Origin: Treponema sp.
Lineage (GTDB): Bacteria; Spirochaetota; Spirochaetia; Treponematales; Treponemataceae
Assembly: GCA_016297805.1 (NCBI GenBank)
Contig: JAEDFX010000001.1
Location: 11,851-75,850 of the forward strand
Reading direction: 5' to 3'
Length of the DNA: 64,000 nucleotides
The notes beneath the pieces were generated by a model, which was not told where the DNA came from, did not search any database, and saw only the letters and a list, made by a program, of their open reading frames with translations. The translations under genes were made by a program, and so were the position numbers. Positions 1-7,564 of this stretch are shown in pieces. Each line of letters starts with the position of its first letter. Within the stretch, counting starts at the first letter, position 1.

Positions 1-32
1 TCTACTTTTGGATCAACTGGTTTAAAACTCAT
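1..32 (-). CDS. 5' end of a minus-strand gene leaving the window (possibly isoleucyl-tRNA synthetase)
   Basis: Only the first ten codons are present, reading MSFKPVDPKV from an ATG at position 32. An AGGA Shine-Dalgarno lies about 8 bases upstream and a TATAAT box occurs on the minus strand at 73..68. An opening of the form M-x-KPVDPKV resembles the start of spirochete isoleucyl-tRNA synthetases, but ten residues cannot prove that. That a gene starts here is fairly likely; its identity is a guess. Confidence 0.4.
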   Translation of the reverse strand, partial: MSFKPVDPKV

Positions 33-93
33 GTTAAAATTCCTTATAATCTATTTAAAATCTACTTATTATAGCGTAAAAACAAACAATATT

Positions 94-915
94 CTATAGA
101 CCTAATTTTTTATCTATTTTTTCACGATTATTGCTGTAATCAAGAACTGAATAGCCCTTTGAATTAAGCATTTTTATAAAATTTATATAACTTGTTCCCG
201 GCAACACATTTTCTGCTGCCTGTAAATATTCAGAACATTTTGTCTTATCAGTATTGAAATAATATTGAGAAAGATAGACAGCGGAATAATATTTTTCATA
301 ATCATTACTTGCACAGCTGTATGCCTGATTAAACAATTCCCCTGCTTTTTTTTGACTACCACCACCTATTCCTGGAGCAAAATAATACCACAAAGCACTA
401 TTCATACAGGCAACTGACATTTCAGGATATTTTTCAACTAAAGCATCATAATCTTTTTTTTCCTGCAAACCTAACTTTATAGCCTGAGTCTGAGGTAAAA
501 AACGCATGCAGGAATTAATCAAATCTCCATAGGAAACCACATACCATTTATTTAAATCATCAGTATGCGATTCATTCCACTCAACAACCTTTTCATACTG
601 ATTCATTATAAGTTCTTTAGCAGATTCACTATTCATATCAATATTGTAGAGATATGTATATTTTGACAGAACCAGCAGATTTTCAATAATAAGTCTTACT
701 TCATCAGACAACTGATTCTGAATTTCTGGACTTTCAATTTCAAGAATATAATCATCAAGCATTTGAATAGCTGACTCATTTGAGTCACAGGATCTTGTTA
801 ATAATTCCTGCTGCAGGGTCTTTTCCAACAACTGATTTTCAAAATCAGACATACTTTCCTTTGCGAATAAAGGTAAAATACTTAAAAGAATTACAAAAAA
901 TGCATATTTTTTCAT
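94..915 (-). CDS. secreted helical-repeat (TPR-like) protein, unknown function
   Basis: Exported protein of about 273 residues. The start chosen gives a classical signal peptide (MKKYAFFVILLSILPLFA), cleaved near residue 18; a start six codons earlier would add a non-signal prefix. The mature part is mostly alpha-helical. Near residue 185 it carries PGIGGGSQKKAGELFNQAY, which has the form P-x-x-GG-x-x-KA seen in TPR/SEL1-like spirochete and proteobacterial periplasmic proteins. No catalytic motif is visible. It stands alone, divergent from the GT8 gene at 995. A periplasmic scaffold role is inference; the precise family is not recognised. Confidence 0.7.
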   Translation of the reverse strand: MKKYAFFVILLSILPLFAKESMSDFENQLLEKTLQQELLTRSCDSNESAIQMLDDYILEIESPEIQNQLSDEVRLIIENLLVLSKYTYLYNIDMNSESAKELIMNQYEKVVEWNESHTDDLNKWYVVSYGDLINSCMRFLPQTQAIKLGLQEKKDYDALVEKYPEMSVACMNSALWYYFAPGIGGGSQKKAGELFNQAYSCASNDYEKYYSAVYLSQYYFNTDKTKCSEYLQAAENVLPGTSYINFIKMLNSKGYSVLDYSNNREKIDKKLGL

Positions 916-994
916 ACAATCAAAATAAACCAATCCTGTGATTTATACAATAACAGTCTTTACAATGTTCAATAATTGTTCTAATGTGTAATTT

Positions 995-2041
995 ATGAAT
1001 ACTATAAACACAACTAAAGAAATCCCTATTTTCTTTGCAACAGATGATAATTATGCACCTTTCTTAACTGTGAGTTTAAATTCACTTTTAAAAAATGCTT
1101 CAAAGGACTATTTTTATAAAATTTATGTTCTTACAACTAATCTTAATCCAGTTCTTCAGGGAAGAATCAAACAGGTTTTAACACCAAATTCAACAATTGA
1201 ATTCATTTCTTTAAAGAATGAACTTGATAAGATTCAGGATTTATTCCATTTGAGAGACTATTATTCAAAGGAAACTTATTACAGATTCTTTATTCCTGAT
1301 CTGTTTCCAGATTATGACAAGGTTCTTTATCTTGACTGTGATATTATTGTAATTGATGATATTTCTAAACTCTACAACACAGATATAAAAGACTACTATG
1401 CTGCTGCAGCTGTGGAAGAAGTTATGCAGACTGTAAAAGTTTTTGGTGATTATACAGTAAAAAATCTTGGCGTTCCTACAGAAACATATTTTAACGCAGG
1501 TGTACTTTTAATAAACAACAAACGTTTCTTAAAATTCAAGATTGCTGAAAAATTTGTAGAACTTTCAAAGCAGTACACATTCCGTGTAACCCAGGATGAA
1601 GACTATCTTAATGTTCTTCTTAAAAATAAAGTAAAAATTCTTGATTTAGGATGGAACAAAACAGCATATAAAAATCCTGAGTTCAATGATGCTGACTTGA
1701 AGTTGATTCACTATAAAATCAACTGGAAGCCTTGGCATTATGACAATGTTCTTTATCAGGATTATTTCTGGAAATATGCTAAAGAAACTGATTTTTATGA
1801 AGAAATTCTTGCCATGAGAGATACTTATGGTGATGATTTGAAAGCCAGAGATCAGAAACAATATGAAAACTTAGTTCAGATGGCTATTGAAGATTCAAAC
1901 AATCCTAATAACTATTGTAACACAGTAGTGAAATTTGAGAATCAGAAAGCTAAAGGACTTGTAAGAATTAATAACTTGAACCTTATTTCTAAATTAATTG
2001 GTTTGAAAGGACGAATTCTTAATGGCAACAGCGACAAATAA
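995..2041 (+). CDS. glycosyltransferase family 8 protein
   Basis: Retaining sugar transferase of the GT8 family (LPS glucosyl/galactosyltransferase type), using a UDP-sugar and a divalent metal. Visible landmarks are the opening FFATDDNYAPFLTVSLNSLL, the metal-binding DCD at residues 114-116 within KVLYLDCDIIV, the acceptor-side YFNAGVLLINNKRF, and the C-terminal metal-ligand segment HYKINWKPW. At 348 residues it is normal for the family. It is the first gene of a four-gene set; its end overlaps the next gene by 20 bp, so translation is probably coupled. No Shine-Dalgarno is evident before the ATG. Sugar and acceptor are unknown; the neighbouring acyltransferases suggest a membrane glycolipid or lipid-linked surface glycan. 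Confidence 0.88.
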   Translation: MNTINTTKEIPIFFATDDNYAPFLTVSLNSLLKNASKDYFYKIYVLTTNLNPVLQGRIKQVLTPNSTIEFISLKNELDKIQDLFHLRDYYSKETYYRFFIPDLFPDYDKVLYLDCDIIVIDDISKLYNTDIKDYYAAAAVEEVMQTVKVFGDYTVKNLGVPTETYFNAGVLLINNKRFLKFKIAEKFVELSKQYTFRVTQDEDYLNVLLKNKVKILDLGWNKTAYKNPEFNDADLKLIHYKINWKPWHYDNVLYQDYFWKYAKETDFYEEILAMRDTYGDDLKARDQKQYENLVQMAIEDSNNPNNYCNTVVKFENQKAKGLVRINNLNLISKLIGLKGRILNGNSDK

Positions 2042-2891
2042 GATTTCACAGGTTGAGAAAAAAGAAACAGATCGTCTCAAGATTCTTGAACGCATAGATG
2101 AATTTGAAAAAAATCAATGGTGGTCAAAGGATGTTGAAGATGATCCTCCAACAGTTCCTCTTACTGCAGACAAAGTAGATTATTTGAACAAAAAATTAAT
2201 AAATAAACTTCTTACCTACTTTGTTAACAGAAAGGCCTGGAAGTTTATTCTGCAGCTTATAAAAAATAAGCAGCTTATCATTAAAGAAATAAAAGGCATT
2301 GAAAACTTTGAAAAGGTTGCAGATAAAGGTTTAATCATTACCTGCAATCATTTCAATGCTTTTGATAATTTTGCCCTGCACTATGCTTTTTATCCTTATT
2401 TAAAAACAAGACTTTATAAGGTTATCCGTGAAGGTAACTATACATCTTTCCCTGGCTTTTATGGATTATTGTTCAGACATTGCAGAACTCTCCCATTAAG
2501 CTCCAATTATTCTTGTCTTAAACTTTTTCTTAGTGCAATAGATACTTTATTAAAACGTGGTGAAAAAATACTAGTTTATCCAGAACAAGGAATGTGGTGG
2601 AATTATAGAAAACCTAGACCAATGGCATCTGGAGCATTTAAATTTGCAGTAACAAGTAATGCTCCAATTCTTCCAGTATTTATTACAATGACGGATTCTG
2701 ATTTAGTTGATAATGACGGATTCCCTATTCAGGAATATACAATTAATATTCTGGAACCAATTTATCCTGATGAAAAACTTTCTGCAAAAGAAAATATGGA
2801 ATATTTGAAGAATAAGAATTATGAAATGTGGAAAGCAACTTACGAGGATTTCTACAAAATTCCTTTAACCTACTTAAATTCAGATGAATAA
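2022..2891 (+). CDS. PlsC-type lysophospholipid acyltransferase
   Basis: Predicted glycerolipid acyltransferase that would move an acyl chain from acyl-ACP or acyl-CoA to a lysolipid at the cytoplasmic membrane. It shows the catalytic HX4D motif, NHFNAFD at residues 109-115, and the block-III motif YPEQGMWW near residue 186. Length (289) fits the family. The first 60 residues are charged and lie outside the catalytic fold. It overlaps the GT8 gene upstream by 20 bp and the second acyltransferase by 8 bp. Because a PlsC paralogue and two GT8 enzymes surround it, a dedicated glycolipid acceptor is more likely than general phosphatidate synthesis; that is inference. Confidence 0.82.
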   Translation: MATATNKISQVEKKETDRLKILERIDEFEKNQWWSKDVEDDPPTVPLTADKVDYLNKKLINKLLTYFVNRKAWKFILQLIKNKQLIIKEIKGIENFEKVADKGLIITCNHFNAFDNFALHYAFYPYLKTRLYKVIREGNYTSFPGFYGLLFRHCRTLPLSSNYSCLKLFLSAIDTLLKRGEKILVYPEQGMWWNYRKPRPMASGAFKFAVTSNAPILPVFITMTDSDLVDNDGFPIQEYTINILEPIYPDEKLSAKENMEYLKNKNYEMWKATYEDFYKIPLTYLNSDE

Positions 2892-3675
2892 AGATAAAAT
2901 TATTTATTTTTCAGATGAGTTAAATGACGAGTTCTCTACAGCGCAAATTCAACCTCGAAAAATAGATGAATCATATAATTATGATGGTAATAAATTTTTA
3001 AGAGCAATTTCTCACTTCTTCTGGTATAGAATTATTTTTTATCCAGGTGCATGGATTTATTTAAAACTTGTATATCATCATAAAATTATAAATCGCAAAG
3101 CATTAAAAAAAGAAAAAAAGAACAGTTTCTTTCTATATGGCAATCACACAAATGATATGGCTGATCCGTATATACCTACTTTTGTTGTATTTCCTAAATC
3201 CAACTATGTAATTGTTCATGCAAACAATGTTTCTATGCCATTTCTTGGAAGAATTACACCAAGTTTGGGAGCTATTCCACTTCCTGATAATCTTGCTGCC
3301 AGCAAAAACTTTACAAACAGTATTAAAGATAAAGTTGAGCACAACCATCCTGTTACAATTTATCCGGAAGCTCATATCTGGCCTTTCTATACAAAAATCA
3401 GACCCTTTGGGAACACCTCCTTCAGGTATCCTGTTCAATACGACAAAGCAGTTTACTGTTTTACTAACACATATCAAAAAAGAAAATTTAGTAAAACTCC
3501 TAAAATTGTTACATATATAGACGGGCCATTTTATCCAGATAAGAATCTAAATGGAAAAGACCAGCGTGAAGATTTAAGAAATAAAGTTTACTCTGCTATG
3601 GTTGAACGTAGTAAAATGAATAATGTAGAATTAATAAAATATATAAAAAAAACAGATGAGGAAAAAAATGATTAA
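2884..3675 (+). CDS. second PlsC-type acyltransferase, variant HX5D motif
   Basis: Acyltransferase-like protein of 263 residues. The motif I region reads GNHTNDMADPY (residues 86-96), so the acidic residue is one position later than in the usual HX4D. Block III reads YPEAHIWPFY (about 160-169). The same HT(Q/N)...D spacing and PEAHIWP block occur, from memory, in a clostridial-type subfamily annotated as 1-acylglycerol-3-phosphate acyltransferases, so the variant is probably functional. A hydrophobic stretch near residues 40-60 may attach it to the membrane. It overlaps its upstream neighbour by 8 bp and the next GT8 gene by 8 bp. Substrate unknown. Confidence 0.75.
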   Translation: MNKDKIIYFSDELNDEFSTAQIQPRKIDESYNYDGNKFLRAISHFFWYRIIFYPGAWIYLKLVYHHKIINRKALKKEKKNSFFLYGNHTNDMADPYIPTFVVFPKSNYVIVHANNVSMPFLGRITPSLGAIPLPDNLAASKNFTNSIKDKVEHNHPVTIYPEAHIWPFYTKIRPFGNTSFRYPVQYDKAVYCFTNTYQKRKFSKTPKIVTYIDGPFYPDKNLNGKDQREDLRNKVYSAMVERSKMNNVELIKYIKKTDEEKND

Positions 3676-4501
3676 TACACTGTTTTGTGGTAACTATAAG
3701 GTTTTTGATGGAATTTTATCTTGTATTATTTCAATCCTAAAGAGAACAGAAACTAAAGAACCATTTCATTTTTACCTTTTTACAATGGATGTGCACCATT
3801 TAAGAGAAGACTACACTCCTATTACAGAAAAACAGGTGGATTTTTTACAGAAAGTAGTTAAATCATACAACAGCGAAAATTTAGTAACAAAAATTGATGT
3901 TACAGATTTGTATAACAAGGAGTTCGCCAACAGCCCAAACGAACAGTGCTATTGTTCACCCTATACACTAATTAGATTATTTGCTGATTTAGTACCTGAA
4001 ATTCCTGAAAAACTTCTTTATCTTGATGCGGATTTACTTTTCAATAAAGATATTACTAAGCTTTATAATATTGATATCGAAAAATATGAATATGCAGCCG
4101 CTCCTGACCATTACGGTAAGCTTATTCTTTTCTGGCAGAAAAAATTTATTAATGCCGGAGTAATTCTTTTCAACATGAAGAAATGTAAAGAAACAGGTTT
4201 ATTTGAAAAATCAAGAAATGAAATCAGAATGCATAAACTTACATTTGCTGATGAAAGTGCAATCATTAGAAGCACAACATATCAGCTTAAGATTTCTCAG
4301 CGTTTCAATGATCAGAAATTTCTTTACAAGGGAACCGTTATCAGACATTTCTCAAAAAGACTTTTCTGGTTTCCATATCCTCACACAGAAAACATCAAGC
4401 AATGGAATTACACTAAAATGCTGGCTAAATTCAAGTATCTTTGTTTTGAAGATGTTCTTTCAGAATACCTTTACTACAAAGGGAAATTTGAACGGGAATA
4501 G
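3668..4501 (+). CDS. glycosyltransferase family 8 protein (second)
   Basis: GT8-type retaining glycosyltransferase of 277 residues. The ATG at 3668 is preferred over one at 3656 because a GAGG Shine-Dalgarno sits 6 bases before it and the family core starts directly with MINTLFCGNYKVFDGILSC. The DXD motif is DAD at residues 120-122 in KLLYLDADLLF, followed by KFINAGVILFNMKKC and a late IRHFSKRLFW with the expected histidine. It is shorter than the first GT8 of the cluster and overlaps the second acyltransferase by 8 bp, making it the last gene of the coupled set. The next gene is convergent, 2 bp away. Confidence 0.85.
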   Translation: MINTLFCGNYKVFDGILSCIISILKRTETKEPFHFYLFTMDVHHLREDYTPITEKQVDFLQKVVKSYNSENLVTKIDVTDLYNKEFANSPNEQCYCSPYTLIRLFADLVPEIPEKLLYLDADLLFNKDITKLYNIDIEKYEYAAAPDHYGKLILFWQKKFINAGVILFNMKKCKETGLFEKSRNEIRMHKLTFADESAIIRSTTYQLKISQRFNDQKFLYKGTVIRHFSKRLFWFPYPHTENIKQWNYTKMLAKFKYLCFEDVLSEYLYYKGKFERE

Positions 4502-4503
4502 AA

Positions 4504-5484
4504 TTATTTAACAATATCTTTAGCTCTTGGACCAAACTTTCTCTGGCGTTCTCTTACCCCCTGAATTAGGGAATTATTTTCTTCAAGAGCATCAATTAAA
4601 TCCCAGTGCCAGTTTACATCATTTGGTGGGAAAATTGGCTGTGGGTCAGGTTTTCTTCGTGAATTCCCTTGTTTTACAATCTGCATTAATTCTTCAAAGG
4701 TATGTTTATCTGCAAGCTTTGTAAGGTATGGTTCTTCATCTACAATTAAAATTGATTTATCTTCGTTGAAAACAAATTGATTTTCATCAAAATCAAAAGG
4801 TGCTACTGTATTTCTGATTTTTTTACTGCGTCCAGAAACACAAGAATAATTATAACCACCAGAAAAAATATGCTTGTCTACATTGTATGATTCATCATCA
4901 AATTTTAAAGTTACTTTTTCATCTGAATATTCCATATCAGAACGCCAATAACGAATATCAAAATACTTATTTTCATTAAAATATATACAACTTAAATTTT
5001 CAGGTATTTTCTGCTGACTGACCTTAAAGCCTTCTGTTTTTAAATTTCCCCGATAATAATTAGAATCTTCTGAATCCTGAATATAAAAGTTTAAAAATAT
5101 ATTATCATCCAAAATCACTACAGGAATATTATTTTTCTGATTTCTTGAATATGTCATCTGCAATTCAAAACATTCCTTTAATTGATTTTTAGAAATTGGA
5201 ACTACATCAATATAAACTTGTTCTGCTTTGCGACTTGTACCAGTATTTCTTACACGAGCTTCTTTTTTTGCATATTCTTCCGGTTCTACAGCCCTGTCAT
5301 AATACCATCCGTAATATTCTTTCAAAAGAATAACAATTTGAGGATGATTCTCTTCTTCCGTTTTTTCAAAAAAAACAAATCTGTCTTTACCCTCCCAAAT
5401 TCCATACAAAGAATCTGGAAGCTCTGCTGCAAAAAGATTGGATAAAGCGAAAAAAAATACTATTAACAGAGAAATTTTTTTCAT
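4504..5484 (-). CDS. secreted protein of unknown function
   Basis: Protein of 326 residues with a clear signal peptide (MKKISLLIVFFFALSNLFA, then AELPDSLYG), so probably periplasmic or surface-exposed. The start is the second of two close ATGs, which puts the lysines directly at the N-terminus. The mature part starts with a GIWEGKDRFVFFE segment typical of small beta-sheet modules, followed by mixed charged sequence without recognisable active-site motifs. It is convergent with the GT8 gene and divergent from thiI; the shared 120 bp upstream holds a palindromic repeat. Family not recognised. Confidence 0.7.
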   Translation of the reverse strand: MKKISLLIVFFFALSNLFAAELPDSLYGIWEGKDRFVFFEKTEEENHPQIVILLKEYYGWYYDRAVEPEEYAKKEARVRNTGTSRKAEQVYIDVVPISKNQLKECFELQMTYSRNQKNNIPVVILDDNIFLNFYIQDSEDSNYYRGNLKTEGFKVSQQKIPENLSCIYFNENKYFDIRYWRSDMEYSDEKVTLKFDDESYNVDKHIFSGGYNYSCVSGRSKKIRNTVAPFDFDENQFVFNEDKSILIVDEEPYLTKLADKHTFEELMQIVKQGNSRRKPDPQPIFPPNDVNWHWDLIDALEENNSLIQGVRERQRKFGPRAKDIVK

Positions 5485-5510
5485 ATACATATACTATCGG
5501 CTTTTTTTTA

Positions 5511-5575
5511 GTCACGGATGATACGGATTGAACGATATTTAAATTTTTATCCTTATCATCCGTGGAATCGGTGAC
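5511..5575. repeat. imperfect inverted repeat, 'ATCCGTG' intergenic family, copy A
   Basis: The left arm GTCACGGATGATACGGAT (5511-5528) is mirrored by a right arm at 5549-5575 that reads ATCC, ATCATCCGTGG and ATCGGTGAC. Related palindromes built on CACGGAT/ATCCGTG occur at 17602-17652 and, more distantly, 22636-22716, with a single half-site near 23716-23731. It lies between the divergent starts of an unknown secreted protein and thiI. Confidence 0.7.
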
Positions 5576-5593
5576 TAAAAATCGTATTAACAG

Positions 5594-5599
5594 TATAAT
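5594..5599 (+). promoter_or_regulatory. -10 box of thiI; probable leaderless start
   Basis: A perfect TATAAT ends 7 bases before the thiI ATG at 5607, and no Shine-Dalgarno lies between. Transcription would begin at or next to the ATG. The -35 region is weak and falls inside the palindromic repeat. Confidence 0.5.
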
Positions 5600-5606
5600 T
5601 TTACCT

Positions 5607-6785
5607 ATGACTTATTTAGCAAAAATTGGTGAGCTTACACTTAAAGGCTCAAACATTCAGGAATTTGAAAATCTTTTAAAACATAACGTTGCAGAATATT
5701 TGAAGGGCTTAAATTGTCAGATTGCTCTTCGTGCAGGCCGTTTATATATTGATTGTGATGAAGCCCTATCTGATAAAGTAGAGTTTTCCCTTTCCCACTT
5801 AATTGGTATTACAGGATGGGCAAAAGCTACTGTCTGTGAAAAAACAATTGAAGACATCAGCCGTGCAGTTTTTGAACTTGCTAAAATTGAAGCCGAGAAA
5901 GGATGCAAAACCTTTAAAATCGATGCCCGCCGTGCAGATAAAAGCTTTCCGATGAATTCTTATGAAATCAACTGTGAAGCCGCTGGTGATGTTGAATCAA
6001 TTATGAAGGTTGATGTTCATCATCCTGATACAATTATTTATGTTGAAGTTCGTGAACGATGTTTTGTCTATGTAACTTCTAACATTGGATGCCGCGGACT
6101 TCCTGTTGGTTCCAGTACAAAAGGACTTCTTCTTCTTTCAGGTGGACTTGATTCACCAGTTGCAGGGTACAGAATGCTTCGCCGTGGAATGAAAATTGAA
6201 TGCTGTTATTTTCATTCTTACCCATATACATCAGAAGAAGCTAAGCAGAAGGTTGTTACTCTTGCACAGAAGCTTGCTTACTACGGAATTAAAATGTATC
6301 TGAACGTAATACCTTTTACAGATGTTCAGATGCGTATTAAAGAACGGGCTCCAGAAGCATGGTCTACTTTAATGCTCCGTGTGTGTATGATGAAGGTTGC
6401 AAATCGTCTTGCAGGCCGTTGTAATGCAAAATGTATTATTACTGGCGAAAGTGTTGGTCAGGTTGCCAGTCAGACTATAGAAAATATGACTGTTACTGAA
6501 CATTTTGCAACTTATCCTTTACTCCGTCCTTTGTGTGGTATGGATAAGGAAGAAATCATTAAAGATTCATATTTTATTGACACCTACGAAACTTCTATTC
6601 TGCCTTATGAAGACTGCTGTGTATTGTTCAGTCCTAAGCATCCGGTTTTACGGGGTACTATTGAACAGGCAGAAGAGATTTACAAGTCTCTTGAAGTTGA
6701 TGAATTAATTGAACAGTCATACAAAGACCGGGAAATTGTAAAATTAACAGCCACCGGCGAAGCTGACTGGAAAACAAAGAACTAA
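5607..6785 (+). CDS. thiI: tRNA 4-thiouridine sulfurtransferase ThiI
   Basis: Transfers sulfur to U8 of tRNA (and, in some bacteria, to ThiS for thiamine synthesis). Domain order is a ferredoxin-like region plus THUMP domain (about 1-165) and a PP-loop ATPase domain with SGGLDS at residues 178-183, then the conserved TGESVGQVASQT segment. The protein stops at about 392 residues with no C-terminal rhodanese domain, as in the short bacterial form. The ATG at 5607 starts the conserved MTYLAKIGELTLKG; an upstream in-frame start would add residues unlike ThiI. A -10 box ends 7 bases before the ATG, so the message may be leaderless. The next gene follows after 5 bp. Confidence 0.95.
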   Translation: MTYLAKIGELTLKGSNIQEFENLLKHNVAEYLKGLNCQIALRAGRLYIDCDEALSDKVEFSLSHLIGITGWAKATVCEKTIEDISRAVFELAKIEAEKGCKTFKIDARRADKSFPMNSYEINCEAAGDVESIMKVDVHHPDTIIYVEVRERCFVYVTSNIGCRGLPVGSSTKGLLLLSGGLDSPVAGYRMLRRGMKIECCYFHSYPYTSEEAKQKVVTLAQKLAYYGIKMYLNVIPFTDVQMRIKERAPEAWSTLMLRVCMMKVANRLAGRCNAKCIITGESVGQVASQTIENMTVTEHFATYPLLRPLCGMDKEEIIKDSYFIDTYETSILPYEDCCVLFSPKHPVLRGTIEQAEEIYKSLEVDELIEQSYKDREIVKLTATGEADWKTKN

Positions 6786-6790
6786 AAATT

Positions 6791-7564
6791 ATGAAAGCCC
6801 AGGAAAAAGAACTGATTTACAATCTTCTCAAAACTGCAGATGCCTACGAACTCGGCTACACACGGGATAAATTTGCCAGTGTAATGCAATTTTTTGATGA
6901 TGAAGAAGCTCCTTCTGTTGAAATTTCTTCTGAACCCGTGCCAGTTCCTGTGTCTGAACCTGCACCAATTTCGGTACCAGCACCACAAAAATCTGGCATG
7001 ACTTTAGAAGAACTAAATGCAAAAATTCTCAGATGTACCCGTTGTGGTCTTGCACGTACCAGAAACAATGTGGTTCCAGGTATGGGGGTACTAAATCCTC
7101 AGGTTATGGTTATTGGCGAAGGTCCGGGCCATGATGAAGATATGCAGGGCCTACCATTTGTGGGCAAAGCAGGATTACTTCTTGACAAAATGCTTAATGC
7201 CATTCAGCTGGATCGAAAAACAAACTGTTATATTGCAAATGTTGTAAAATGTCGTCCTCCAGAAAATAGAAATCCATTTCCAGATGAACAATCTGCCTGC
7301 TTCTCTTTTCTTGAAGCACAGATTCATCTTTTGAAACCAAAAATGATTCTCTGTATGGGAAAAATTTCCATTGAAAAACTAATGAATCAGTCTGTTTCAA
7401 TAAATGCATCCCATGGACAGTTTTTTGATTATAACGGAATTCCTGTTATGCCAACATACCATCCAAGTGCACTTTTACGAAATGAACAGTTGAAGCGTCC
7501 TGCCTGGGAAGACCTTAAAAAATTCAGAGTGAGATTAAATGATCTTCTTAGAGATAATTCTTAA
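6791..7564 (+). CDS. uracil-DNA glycosylase, family 4 (Fe-S type)
   Basis: Removes uracil from DNA in base-excision repair. The catalytic domain starts near residue 75 with CTRCGLARTRNNVVPGMG, which supplies the first two iron-sulfur cysteines. It continues with the family signature GEGPGHDEDMQGLPFVGKAG, the CRPPENRNPFPDE segment with the other cluster cysteines, and HPSALLRN near the end. The first 70 residues are extra: a helical stretch and a proline-rich linker (EPVPVPVSEPAPISVPAPQ). This type of N-terminal extension is common in spirochete and delta-proteobacterial homologues. It ends inside the first codons of priA (26 bp overlap), so the two are probably co-translated. Confidence 0.92.
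   Translation: MKAQEKELIYNLLKTADAYELGYTRDKFASVMQFFDDEEAPSVEISSEPVPVPVSEPAPISVPAPQKSGMTLEELNAKILRCTRCGLARTRNNVVPGMGVLNPQVMVIGEGPGHDEDMQGLPFVGKAGLLLDKMLNAIQLDRKTNCYIANVVKCRPPENRNPFPDEQSACFSFLEAQIHLLKPKMILCMGKISIEKLMNQSVSINASHGQFFDYNGIPVMPTYHPSALLRNEQLKRPAWEDLKKFRVRLNDLLRDNS

Noticed and set aside
5494..5501. Sigma-28-like GCCGATAG on the minus strand before the secreted protein gene
   Set aside because: No TAAA -35 element at the right distance; it lies only 10 bases from the ATG.
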